A DNA stretch of 37,868 bases from an uncultured Planctomycetia bacterium. Its GTDB lineage: Bacteria > Planctomycetota > UBA1135 > GCA-002686595. Location: positions 1-37,868 of the forward strand of contig CALFYL010000100.1 of assembly GCA_937952135.1 (NCBI GenBank). The letters are read 5' to 3'. The position numbers and the translations under genes are program-made. Below, piece after piece: positions 25,607 to 32,939 of the stretch. The notes beneath the pieces are model-generated. The model ran no database searches and had not been told where the DNA came from. It saw only the letters and a program-made list of their open reading frames with translations. The first letter of the stretch is position 1; every line of letters begins with the position of its first letter.

Positions 25607-26551
25607 CTACAACGCCGCGACGATCGCGATGCGCTGGCGGTCGCTGACCACGACGCCGCCCGGCTTCTCGAGCGTGATCGCGAACAGCGTCGGCTTCGAG
25701 ACGCGCAACTTCGCGTCGATCGGAATCAACACCTCGCCGTCCGCGGTCACGTCGAAGACTCCGCCGTCGACCGGGTGCTCCTGCGCCTCGTCGAAGATCC
25801 ACAGTTGGTATTGCTGGACCTTCGGATCGTTCACCGGCGCGCCGACGAGGCGGAGGAAGCCCGCTTGCGCCACGTTCGACCACACGACATCGCCGCTCGC
25901 GCCCGGTGCGAACGGCGCCTGGCCCGCGGCCGCGACCTTCTGTGCGTCGGCGCGCGCGAGCAGCAGCGTGCGCTGCTCGGCCTGCGTCGTCGTCGACTCC
26001 GTTTTCGGCCACCAGGCGACGAGCGCGAGCACCGCCGCCGCCGCCGCCGCGAACCAGCCGGCGTAGGCGCCGCTCGAGCTCGCGGAAGAGGTCTCGCGCA
26101 ACGGCGTTTCGCCGCGCTCGTGCCCGTACCCGTGCCCGTACCCGTGCCCGTTCTCGCGCTCCAGCGACCGCAGCGCACTCTCGCGCCTCGTCGCCGCGCC
26201 GAGCTGTGACGACGTGCTCGCGCCGAAATCGGCCGCCGAATTCGGCGCCGCCGCCCCGGGCGCAGCGCTCGACGCCCGCCCATTCGCCGACGTCGCCGCA
26301 AAATACGCCTTCGCGCCCGCCTCGAGCTTCGCGCGCAGGATCTCGGACATCGGCTGCACTCGTTCGCTGCCCACGGCGACGGCCACCGCCGCCGCGCCGA
26401 GCTCGTACTCGAGCGCTTCCCGCGAATCGCCCGCTTCGCCCAACTCGCGCTCGCCCGCCTCGGACAAACCGAACAGCGCGCGCTCGAGCAACAACTCGTC
26501 CCACCGCTCGGCGCCCATCCCGCCGCGATCGCTACGCTTCGACGTGCTCAT
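25607..26551 (-). CDS. Anti-sigma factor, RskA-like
   Basis: A 314-residue single-pass membrane protein. An N-terminal helical region (about 1-95; WDELLLERALFGLSEAGERE) would bind the sigma factor. A long low-complexity linker contains a His/Gly/Tyr repeat (HGYGHGYGH, from the DNA repeat at 26119). A membrane helix lies at about 164-181 (WFAAAAAAVLALVAWW), and a periplasmic RskA-type domain follows (YQLWIFDEAQEHPVDGGVFDV; ITLEKPGGVVVSDRQRIA). No HxxxCxxC zinc motif is present, so it is not a ZAS-type anti-sigma. Its ATG overlaps the stop of the sigma gene (ATGA), so the two are translationally coupled. By analogy, regulated cleavage at the membrane would free the sigma factor; the signal is unknown. 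Confidence 0.87.
   Translation of the reverse strand: MSTSKRSDRGGMGAERWDELLLERALFGLSEAGERELGEAGDSREALEYELGAAAVAVAVGSERVQPMSEILRAKLEAGAKAYFAATSANGRASSAAPGAAAPNSAADFGASTSSQLGAATRRESALRSLERENGHGYGHGYGHERGETPLRETSSASSSGAYAGWFAAAAAAVLALVAWWPKTESTTTQAEQRTLLLARADAQKVAAAGQAPFAPGASGDVVWSNVAQAGFLRLVGAPVNDPKVQQYQLWIFDEAQEHPVDGGVFDVTADGEVLIPIDAKLRVSKPTLFAITLEKPGGVVVSDRQRIAIVAAL
26119..26150. repeat. 12-bp tandem repeat in the anti-sigma linker
   Basis: CGTGCCCGTACC occurs twice in full (26119-26130, 26131-26142), and eight bases of a third copy follow before the sequence diverges. On the coding strand it gives repeated Gly-His-Gly-Tyr. The unit is a multiple of three, so copy-number changes keep the frame. 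It lies between the sigma-binding region and the membrane helix of the anti-sigma factor. Confidence 0.85.
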
Positions 26552-27105
26552 GACGGCAGCCCCTCGGTCGAGGACAGGGGCTCGGGCGTGAGCATCTCGC
26601 GCAAGCGGCTCAGCCCGCGCCGCGCATGCGTCTTCACCGTGCCCAGCGGCAGACCCGTCAGGTCCGCGATCGACTGGTGCGAATGACCGTCCCACACCGA
26701 CAGCCGCAGGACGCGCTGTTGCTCGGGCTTGAGCTCTTTGAAAGCGCGTTTTGCGCGTGCGACCTCGTCCGCGAGCTCCGCCTCGAGCCCCACGTCGCCG
26801 CCTTCGGCCGCCAGCGACTCGTCGACCTCCGCCGCGCCCGCGTGGCGTTGGAGCCGGCGGCGCATGTCGATCAGCCGCCGCCGCGCCACCATGGCGACGA
26901 AGGTCGTCTCCTCCGCGATGCGCGGATCGTAGTGGTCCGCCTTCCGCCACAAGTCGATGAACGCCTCCTGGACCGCGTCGTCGACCTCGGCGCCCGCGGG
27001 GCACATCCGCCGCGCCAGCGTGTGAACAAGGCTGCCGTAGCGGTCGATGCATTCCTGCACCGCCGCGCGGTCGCCGCCGGCCACGCGCTGGAGGATCGTC
27101 GTCAC
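26548..27105 (-). CDS. ECF RNA polymerase sigma factor
   Basis: The 185-residue protein has the two expected sigma-70 domains. Region 2 (about 20-85) includes VDDAVQEAFIDLWRKADHYD, the core-binding and -10 recognition segment. Region 4 (about 125-175) has ELKPEQQRVLRLSVWDGHS followed by the helix-turn-helix SIADLTGLPLGTVKTHARRG. I chose GTG at 27105 (VTTILQRVAGGDRAAVQ), the only start that gives a normal ECF N-terminus; the frame upstream to 27534 is Arg-rich shadow. The stop overlaps the anti-sigma start by four bases. ECF factors of this size direct envelope or stress regulons. Whether it controls its own promoter cannot be told from the 427-base upstream gap. Confidence 0.92.
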   Translation of the reverse strand: MTTILQRVAGGDRAAVQECIDRYGSLVHTLARRMCPAGAEVDDAVQEAFIDLWRKADHYDPRIAEETTFVAMVARRRLIDMRRRLQRHAGAAEVDESLAAEGGDVGLEAELADEVARAKRAFKELKPEQQRVLRLSVWDGHSHQSIADLTGLPLGTVKTHARRGLSRLREMLTPEPLSSTEGLPS

Positions 27106-27532
27106 GGTTCGGCAGCATACTCGCGGCGCGGGGGCGCTCGGATTCGGCGCCCAGCACGTTTTCGATAACTCTCTTCCGCGCGGCCGGATTCGTCTGTGTG
27201 GACGATCTGCGGCGCGGCGGCGACGGTTGGCTTCGACGAGCGGGCGCCCGAAGCTCCATGGAAGTCGGTAGCTGGCGCGACCGGTCCGTCGGCGACACCG
27301 ACTCGAACCGCGCGGCGCCCCCGTCTCGCGAGCTCGAACTCGTTCGGGTCCGGCTCTCCGAAAGCGCCGAATCAACGCCTTCGCTGGTCTCACTCGCGAG
27401 AAAACATCTCGCTGCCGGGAAGATGCGCGCCGAGTCGGACCAACGACTTGCCGCCCGCGAAGAATGCGTGGCAAGTTGCTCGGTGGCCGCCGGCAATCTT
27501 GTCGACGCGCCCCAGCCAACAAGGAGAATCTC
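27106..27532. other. Intergenic gap between divergent sigma factor and secreted-protein genes
   Basis: No convincing gene is present. Frames that cross it are Arg/Ser-rich and lack a ribosome site. One AT-rich patch (about 27157-27176, TTTTCGATAACTCTC) lies 50-70 bases upstream of the sigma start and could hold its promoter. The AAGGAG at 27521-27526 is the ribosome site of the gene at 27533. No strong hairpin is seen. Confidence 0.5.
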
Positions 27533-28027
27533 ATGTTGTCTCGACGACTCTTGTTCTCGTCGTCCGTCGCACTGTGCGCGGCTCTGGGTTTGACGTCCTA
27601 TGCGGTTTCCGGCAGCGTGGGCTCTGCGTGCAGGGACGGCACGGCTCGCGGCGACTGGGACCTGCCCACCAGCGGTCAGAGCGACGGTTTCCTCAACGGA
27701 TCGCTCTACCTCAACAACTCGACAGGCCCCGTCAACGCGCCGGTCTACACGATCTTCGGGACGCTGACCGACCTTCCTTCACCGTGCCTCTCGTGCATCG
27801 AAGGCCGCATCGACGCCTACCTCGACGACGGCTTCGGTCCCGCGCCCGACTACATCGTGCGCGGCAACTACGCGGGCCTGTGGTTCACCGGGCGCGGCTC
27901 GTTCTCCGCGGACATCTACACTCCCTCCGGCGCAGGCCCGGTCGGCCGCATGAGCGGTGCGTTCGCCGATCCGCCGACCAACGACCAGATCGGCGAGTTC
28001 AAGGCGGAGTGGACCATCTGCCCTTGA
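27533..28027 (+). CDS. Small secreted protein of unknown function
   Basis: I do not recognise this 164-residue protein. It has a clear signal peptide (RRLLFSSSVALCAALGLTSY) and, after it, five Cys including a PCLSC pair and one in the terminal TICP. The mature part is rich in Gly, Asp and aromatic residues and has no membrane segment, which suggests a small beta-rich exported protein held by disulfides. The start is firm: AAGGAG lies 6 bases before the ATG at 27533. A strong terminator follows at 28083, so it is a single-gene transcript and perhaps well expressed. It does not carry the 135-145 residue module of its neighbours, although its last residues (CP) are similar. It is divergent from the ECF sigma gene. 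Confidence 0.8.
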   Translation: MLSRRLLFSSSVALCAALGLTSYAVSGSVGSACRDGTARGDWDLPTSGQSDGFLNGSLYLNNSTGPVNAPVYTIFGTLTDLPSPCLSCIEGRIDAYLDDGFGPAPDYIVRGNYAGLWFTGRGSFSADIYTPSGAGPVGRMSGAFADPPTNDQIGEFKAEWTICP

Positions 28028-28082
28028 GCTTTCGCTGAGCGAGATCTCGGCGCCGGAACTCAAGGCGCCTCGCAGGAGAGTC

Positions 28083-28124
28083 GAGCGCGGGCCGAGTGGA
28101 AGGCACTCGGCCCGCGCTCTTGTT
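28083..28124 (+). terminator. Rho-independent terminator
   Basis: A perfect 16-base stem, GAGCGCGGGCCGAGTG (28083-28098) with CACTCGGCCCGCGCTC (28104-28119), encloses a five-base loop GAAGG and is followed by TTGTT. It begins 55 bases after the stop of the small secreted protein gene. Without a long T run on the other side, it should act mainly on the + strand. Confidence 0.85.
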
Positions 28125-28292
28125 CGAGACCGCTCGCGCCAGTCGCAGGTCGCTCCTTTGCTTCCACGCCGGTTGAGCGTCGAGAGCCGCGATCCTCGAA
28201 CGTTGGGCACCCGACTCGGAGCGTCTCATCCGTCGGCGACGCCCGCGTGCACGGAGACGCTGGCAGCGCCAGAGGGGCCTGGCTCCGCCCAT

Positions 28293-28922
28293 TCACCGGG
28301 ACTTTCTCACCCTCGACGTCAGCAGGCCACCCGCTACGCCGACCAAGAACGCGAACCACGCGGCAATTCGCGCGGCCCCGAGAATCACGTACGAGTCGCT
28401 TTCGTCCGCAACAAACCGAAAGAGGAGCTCCGTGCACACCACACACAGCACGAAAGCGCACAGAACAACGAGGAAGTTGAAGGCTATGCGACCCATGAAG
28501 AACCCCGGACGTTTCAGTGGGCGTAGTTGCTGTTCGCTACGGAACGGGGAGTCTTTGACGCTCTCGACGTCCGTGAATTCCCGAAGGACTCCCTGCATCG
28601 AAGGCTCCGAGCTCTCTATGAACAGGAACGACGAATCGAAGTTCCCACAGAGGATTCTGCCACCGTCGATCTCCACTACGACATCGTGCACGATCGAGTC
28701 CTCTGCCTCGGCCGCAGCGATGAGCTCGCCGGGTTCAATCGGGATCGTGTCTTGGTCCCCCAACCTGGCCTCGAGGTCCCCGATCGCCTCGCCGTATCCC
28801 ATGATTCGTCGCAAACGCCACGACTGTGCGGACTCTCCGAGCTTGGCAGCTGCGACTAGCCGCAGCAGCTTGACGAGCGGAAAGTCGCCCCTCGGACCGA
28901 CTTTGTCCCTAATGATATACAT
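28293..28922 (-). CDS. Membrane protein of unknown function
   Basis: I do not recognise this 209-residue protein. The first two-thirds are soluble and acidic, with a strand-rich stretch (DVVVEIDGGRILCGNF, FLFIESSEPSM). The C-terminal third has two membrane helices (about 143-168, FNFLVVLCAFVLCVVCTELL, and about 180-200, AAWFAFLVGVAGGLL) and a basic tail RVRKSR. The soluble part therefore most likely faces the cytoplasm. G+C is visibly lower than in the surrounding genes. It is the last of three same-strand genes (29407, 28959, 28293) with gaps of 36-37 bases, so probably one operon. The ATG at 28922 has no strong ribosome site. No homologous fold can be claimed from sequence. Confidence 0.7.
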   Translation of the reverse strand: MYIIRDKVGPRGDFPLVKLLRLVAAAKLGESAQSWRLRRIMGYGEAIGDLEARLGDQDTIPIEPGELIAAAEAEDSIVHDVVVEIDGGRILCGNFDSSFLFIESSEPSMQGVLREFTDVESVKDSPFRSEQQLRPLKRPGFFMGRIAFNFLVVLCAFVLCVVCTELLFRFVADESDSYVILGAARIAAWFAFLVGVAGGLLTSRVRKSR

Positions 28923-28958
28923 GGGATCACGATAGCCCCGCCCAGCCGAGTTGGAGCG

Positions 28959-29369
28959 TTACCAAACGACTCCGCCGACGGTGTCGCCCGAGAGCTCCCA
29001 ACGGCGCCGCAAATAGCCTTGCCACCTTATGACGGCAGCAGGTTCAAGGCGGACCTGGAAGTTCCCCGCATCTCCGTTCATGAGGTACACGTCGAGCGAC
29101 TTCTTCACCGAGCCGGATTCCACGCTGCTCCACGATAGCGCCACGCTGGAATCGCCCTCGACTTCGAACGACGCACGCCAGGTCTCGTTCGGGGAAAGAC
29201 GTGCGCACTCGGATCCGCTTCCACTGATGTCGACCCGGAGCGCCGTGACCTCTCCACCAGTCGCGTTGTGAACCGTGACGACTACGTTGCGCCCGACGAC
29301 CTGAGCACCTACCCAGAAGACCAGAACCAAGGCCGATGCCGCCATCACGAATGCCGGGAGCTTGTTCAT
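28959..29369 (-). CDS. Small membrane-anchored protein of unknown function
   Basis: I do not recognise this 136-residue protein. It has one N-terminal membrane helix (AFVMAASALVLVFWVGAQVV), perhaps an uncleaved anchor, followed by a beta-rich exported part (VVVTVHNATGGEVTALRVDI, FQVRLEPAAVIRWQGYL). The spacing of hydrophobic residues suits a small Ig-like or DUF-type sandwich. Its ribosome site is unusually good for this window: GGAGGA at 29378-29373, 3 bases before the ATG. It lies between two other genes of unknown function on the same strand and shares their lower G+C. Confidence 0.72.
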   Translation of the reverse strand: MNKLPAFVMAASALVLVFWVGAQVVGRNVVVTVHNATGGEVTALRVDISGSGSECARLSPNETWRASFEVEGDSSVALSWSSVESGSVKKSLDVYLMNGDAGNFQVRLEPAAVIRWQGYLRRRWELSGDTVGGVVW

Positions 29370-29406
29370 GCTTCCTCCAGAACTTCGAGCGTGGGTCCGT
29401 GGACGG

Positions 29407-29868
29407 TCACTCGGGAAACCAATCTGCCCAGGCTGGGTGGTTGCGCATATCCGGAATGCTCTGGAGCACGGCGTCTCTAACTCGACGCAGCAACGACTCG
29501 CTCGCGGCGCAGAGGTCGCCGTAATCGGCGTTCACCACTCTTGTGGCGATCGACGAATGGATTGTGACAACATCACCAGACCGAGCGAAGTTGAGAGCGC
29601 CGCCACCAGCCAAGTGGAGTTTCTTCGAACTGCCGTCTTCGAGCGACGACACTCGGCCGAACAAATGGCTTGCGAAACCGATCAATGGCAGGTCCAGACT
29701 GGCAGCATCGGAGCCTTCCAGCGCGAGCAGTTCGAGACCATCCACTGCAAAACGCATCGGCGTCAGGAAGCCGGTCTCTTCCAGGATACCGGCATGTACG
29801 TCCACCGTGTCTCTTTCCCGTTCGAGGATAAGGCTGTGCTCATCGAGACCAAATTGGAGAGTGATCAT
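29407..29868 (-). CDS. Cytoplasmic protein of unknown function
   Basis: I do not recognise this 153-residue protein. It has no signal or membrane segment. The first 100 residues look strand-rich (MITLQFGLDEHSLILERERD, FAVDGLELLALEG), and the last 45 form a helical end, SESLLRRVRDAVLQSIPDM, closing with NHPAWADWFPE. The size, acidity and Trp/Pro-rich end recall small immunity-type proteins of polymorphic toxin loci, but no toxin gene is nearby, and I do not claim that function. It is the first gene of the three-gene low-G+C group. A possible 38-residue ORF lies 38 bases upstream. Confidence 0.7.
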   Translation of the reverse strand: MITLQFGLDEHSLILERERDTVDVHAGILEETGFLTPMRFAVDGLELLALEGSDAASLDLPLIGFASHLFGRVSSLEDGSSKKLHLAGGGALNFARSGDVVTIHSSIATRVVNADYGDLCAASESLLRRVRDAVLQSIPDMRNHPAWADWFPE

Positions 29869-29906
29869 GGCTGGTTACTTGGCAAGCGGCAAAGACGGAC
29901 CGTCGT

Positions 29907-30023
29907 TCACAGTATCGAGCTTGCTCGGATCACGAAGTACCGAATCGGCTCGAAGATCGGAATGCGCCGTCCAGCCTTGGGCTGCTCGGATGCGGTCGCC
30001 GCGGCCGCTTGCGCCTGCGTCAT
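29907..30023 (-). CDS. Possible 38-residue ORF coupled to the serine hydrolase gene
   Basis: The ATG at 30023 overlaps the TGA of the serine hydrolase gene (ATGA). The frame gives an Ala/Gln-rich start (MTQAQAAAATASEQPKAG), then RRIPIFEPIRYFVIRASSIL and a TGA. The second half is basic and hydrophobic, unlike random G+C-rich frames, and could be a membrane-associated peptide or short helix. The four-base overlap is the arrangement seen for the sigma/anti-sigma pair in this window. It is too short for codon statistics, and chance is a real alternative. Confidence 0.35.
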   Translation of the reverse strand: MTQAQAAAATASEQPKAGRRIPIFEPIRYFVIRASSIL

Positions 30024-31855
30024 CGCGGCGCATCGGCGGCGCGCAGTTTCGCGAGTTGCGCTTCGGCATGCGCGCGTCGAGCCGGCTTCGCGTCGGCGGG
30101 GATTCGCGCGTCGGCGTCGAGAGTGGCGAGCGCGGCTTCGTACGCGGCGATGGCGCGGGTTGTGTCCTTCGCGAGCGCGTACGCGTCGCCGAGGCTGTCA
30201 TGCGCGTTGGAGGAGTCGGGCACGACGATGGCCACGAGCCGAAACAGGTCGATCGCCGTGGGAACGTCGCGCCCCATCAGTCGGTACCCGATCCCGTTGA
30301 GAATCGCCTCTTCGTGCGGCCTGTGCTCGAGGCTCTCGCGAAGAGCTGCGACCGCTGCGTCGAAGTTGCCGTGGGCGATCTCGAACAGGTGGTGGCGGCG
30401 CGCGGTGCGCACGATCGGGAGCGCGGGCCCCTGCGCGTGCTCGAGCTGGATCGGGCCGGCCGCACCGATCCGAATCCACGCGGCGCCATCGCGACGCACG
30501 ACGACGTCGGGCGCGATGGGCACGAGCTCCACCGGCGCTGGCTCGAACGGCAGGTGAAGCTGCAGAACGCCTTCGCGATCGACAATCTCGAAGGGCCCGT
30601 TCTCGGCCTCGAAGCTCCCCGCGAGCCTCGCACGCTGCGGGTCGGCGAGCGCCACGCGCACCCTCGGCGCATCCGCGCCCGGCCACTTGTACTCGGCGAA
30701 CAGAGCGCGCTCGATCTCGGGGACGATCCGAAGGCCGTTGTCCGAATTCGTCATGACGATCACGCCGTAGCCGCCATCGAGGCTCACCAGCGCATTCGCC
30801 TGGAACCCCGCGTCGGCGCCGCCATGCCCGAAGAAAAGCGCGCCGTTTCGCTCGTGGAGGAACACGCCGAGCCCGATCCCGTCCCCCGAAGCCTCGCTCG
30901 CCTTGGTCGTCATCTGCTCCGCCACGGCGCTCGGAACACGGCTCGGGCGTTTCGCTCGCGCACGGGCGATCTCGAGGAAGAACACCGCGAGGTCGGTCGG
31001 CGTGGTCCACAACCCGGCGGCCGCCATCTCGGGATACGCATGGCGCTTGCCGGCGATTGCATGGCCGCTGCCGTCGTAGCCGACCGCGGCGTGACGCAAC
31101 CGTTCCGGCGTCAACTGCTGGTCGAACGAGCTGCGCTCCATTCCGAGGGGCTCGAGAACGCACTTGGCGAGCAACTCGTTATAGGGCTGCTTCGAGCGTT
31201 CGATCAGCGCGAGCTGCGAGATCGTCGTTCCGCCGCCCGAGTAGCGAAAGCGGGCGTCGGGCGCCTCGTCGACGCGAACCGCCGGAGTGTTCGCGGGCGG
31301 CGCGCCGTCGAGGATCTGCTGCAACGTCGGTAGCTGCTCGCCTGCGGCATAGCCCGGGAACCCGTGCACCGTGAGGCCGGCGGTGTGACTGAGCAGCATG
31401 CGCAGCGTCACGGGCGTCGCGCGCGTGAGGTCGTTGTCGGGCAGCTTCCAGCTCGTGAGCGCGTCGTTGATCGGAGCGTCGAGCGAGAGCTCGCCATCGG
31501 CGACCGCGAGCAGCACGGCGAGCGCATTCACCGACTTGCTGATCGAGCCCGCGAGGAACGTGGTTTCCTCCGTCGCCGGCGCCTTGCCTTCGACATCGGC
31601 GAACCCGTAGGCCTTCGCCCACTGGAGCTCGTAGTTGTCGAACACCGCGATGCTGAGCGCCGGGATCTGGAGCTCGGCCATCCGCTGCTCGATCGAGTAG
31701 CGAAGCTCCTCGCCGACGACGGTCACCGGGGGCAAGAGCCCGCGCTCGACCCGCTCGATGATGGCGGCGTCGACAGCGCGCGTTTCGACGCTCTCGCGGT
31801 GCGGCGAGCTGCTGCACGCGAGCGCCAACGGAATCAGGAACCACGGTCGCGACAT
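30020..31855 (-). CDS. Beta-lactamase-fold serine hydrolase with TPR-like tail, lipoprotein
   Basis: The 611-residue protein starts with a lipobox (PLALACSSS, Cys14). The class C beta-lactamase/penicillin-binding-protein-like domain (about 45-395) has SxxK at Ser104-Lys107 (GSISKSVNAL), a Tyr motif YSGGG (in place of Y-x-N) and the third motif HGGADAGF in place of K-T-G. These variants are typical of esterase or peptidase members rather than true beta-lactamases. A beta-rich segment (about 400-490) is followed by two or three TPR-like repeats (IAHGNFDAAVAALRESLEH; RAIAAYEAALATL). GAGGAAA lies 5 bases before the ATG. The substrate is unknown; muropeptide or ester hydrolysis in the periplasm is possible. 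It may lead an operon with the genes down to 28293. Confidence 0.87.
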   Translation of the reverse strand: MSRPWFLIPLALACSSSPHRESVETRAVDAAIIERVERGLLPPVTVVGEELRYSIEQRMAELQIPALSIAVFDNYELQWAKAYGFADVEGKAPATEETTFLAGSISKSVNALAVLLAVADGELSLDAPINDALTSWKLPDNDLTRATPVTLRMLLSHTAGLTVHGFPGYAAGEQLPTLQQILDGAPPANTPAVRVDEAPDARFRYSGGGTTISQLALIERSKQPYNELLAKCVLEPLGMERSSFDQQLTPERLRHAAVGYDGSGHAIAGKRHAYPEMAAAGLWTTPTDLAVFFLEIARARAKRPSRVPSAVAEQMTTKASEASGDGIGLGVFLHERNGALFFGHGGADAGFQANALVSLDGGYGVIVMTNSDNGLRIVPEIERALFAEYKWPGADAPRVRVALADPQRARLAGSFEAENGPFEIVDREGVLQLHLPFEPAPVELVPIAPDVVVRRDGAAWIRIGAAGPIQLEHAQGPALPIVRTARRHHLFEIAHGNFDAAVAALRESLEHRPHEEAILNGIGYRLMGRDVPTAIDLFRLVAIVVPDSSNAHDSLGDAYALAKDTTRAIAAYEAALATLDADARIPADAKPARRAHAEAQLAKLRAADAPR

Positions 31856-31999
31856 CGGATTTCCTCGGCAGTGCAGTCCGTTGGCAGTGCGTCCAAGCCC
31901 TTGCGATCGTACTCACGACCAGGGTTGGTTCCTCTCGAATGTGTTCGGCGGCGAGTCCGACGCTCTCAAACAAATCGGTCTGGAGTAGGCTCTTTCACC

Positions 32000-32713
32000 A
32001 TGACCACCGCCCGTTCCGTGCTCGCCGAGCTCAAGGGTCTCGGCAGCGCCAGCTACAAACACGTGATGGAGAAGCACGGCGCGCGAGAGCCGTTCTACGG
32101 CGTCAAAATCTCGGAGCTCAAGAAGATCCAGAAGCGCTTGGGAGGAACCGCGCACGAGCTCGCGCTGGAGCTGTGGGCCTCCGGCAATTACGACGCCATG
32201 TACTTGGCCGGCCTGCTCGCCGACGACGCACGCATGACCAAGGCCGATCTCGCACGCTGGCTGCGCGAGGCTTACTGCGGCGGGCTCGCCGAGTACACCG
32301 TGCCTTGGGTCGCCGCCGGCAGTCCGCACGGCTATGACTTGGCGAGGAAGTGGATCGACTCACCCAAGGAACTCGTCGCGTCCGCCGGCTGGGCCACGCT
32401 CTCGAGCCTCGTCACCACCAAGCCCGACAGCGAGTTGGACCTGCCCGAGCTGAAGCGTCTCCTCGCGCGCGTCGTGCGCGAGATCCACGGCGCGCCCAAC
32501 CGCGTGCGCTACGCCATGAATGGTTTCGTGATCGCCGTGGGCGGCGCCGTCGCGAGCTTGACGGCCGAAGCGCTCGAGGCGGCGAGCAAGATCGGCGCCG
32601 TCGAGGTCGACATGGGCGACACTTCGTGCAAGGTGCCGGGCGCATTCGAATACATCGAGAAGATTCGCAAGCACGGCTCGCTCGGCAAGAAGCGCAAGAG
32701 CGCGAAGTGCTGA
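32000..32713 (+). CDS. AlkD-like DNA alkylation repair protein
   Basis: A 237-residue all-helical protein of the DNA alkylation repair (AlkC/AlkD, HEAT-like) superfamily. Family-like features are an opening helix pair with FYGVKISELKKIQKRLGG, the segment LALELWASGNYDAMYLAGLL, then YTVPWVAAGSPHGYDLARKW and AGWATLSSLVTT. AlkD-type enzymes excise N3- and N7-alkylated purines without base flipping. The last 30 residues are basic (KIRKHGSLGKKRKSAKC). This group includes members without proven glycosylase activity, so the repair role is likely but not certain. The ATG at 32000 gives a natural N-terminus. It is divergent from the serine hydrolase with 144 bases between the starts. The 226 bases downstream, to 32939, hold a short GGC-rich run and no gene. 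Confidence 0.8.
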   Translation: MTTARSVLAELKGLGSASYKHVMEKHGAREPFYGVKISELKKIQKRLGGTAHELALELWASGNYDAMYLAGLLADDARMTKADLARWLREAYCGGLAEYTVPWVAAGSPHGYDLARKWIDSPKELVASAGWATLSSLVTTKPDSELDLPELKRLLARVVREIHGAPNRVRYAMNGFVIAVGGAVASLTAEALEAASKIGAVEVDMGDTSCKVPGAFEYIEKIRKHGSLGKKRKSAKC

Positions 32714-32939
32714 ATAGAGCCGGCGTTGGCGGCGGCGGCGGCGGCGGCGAAAGCGCCCGATGAGAGCCTCTTCGCTGGTAGTCGGACCGCCGGCAGTTGC
32801 TAGTTTCGGTGCGTGTCTAGCCCGCTGAGAACTCGCTCCCTCGCCTGACAGGCGGGCTGACACGCTGGAATCCCACGCCAGCTCCCGAGTCACCCGCTCG
32901 GCGCGCCCCCGCGCTCGAACTCCACCCCACGGAGACACC

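Noticed and set aside
27198..27593. A 131-codon + strand frame between the sigma gene and the small secreted protein
   Set aside because: There is no ribosome site or motif, and it runs out of frame through the well-supported start at 27533.
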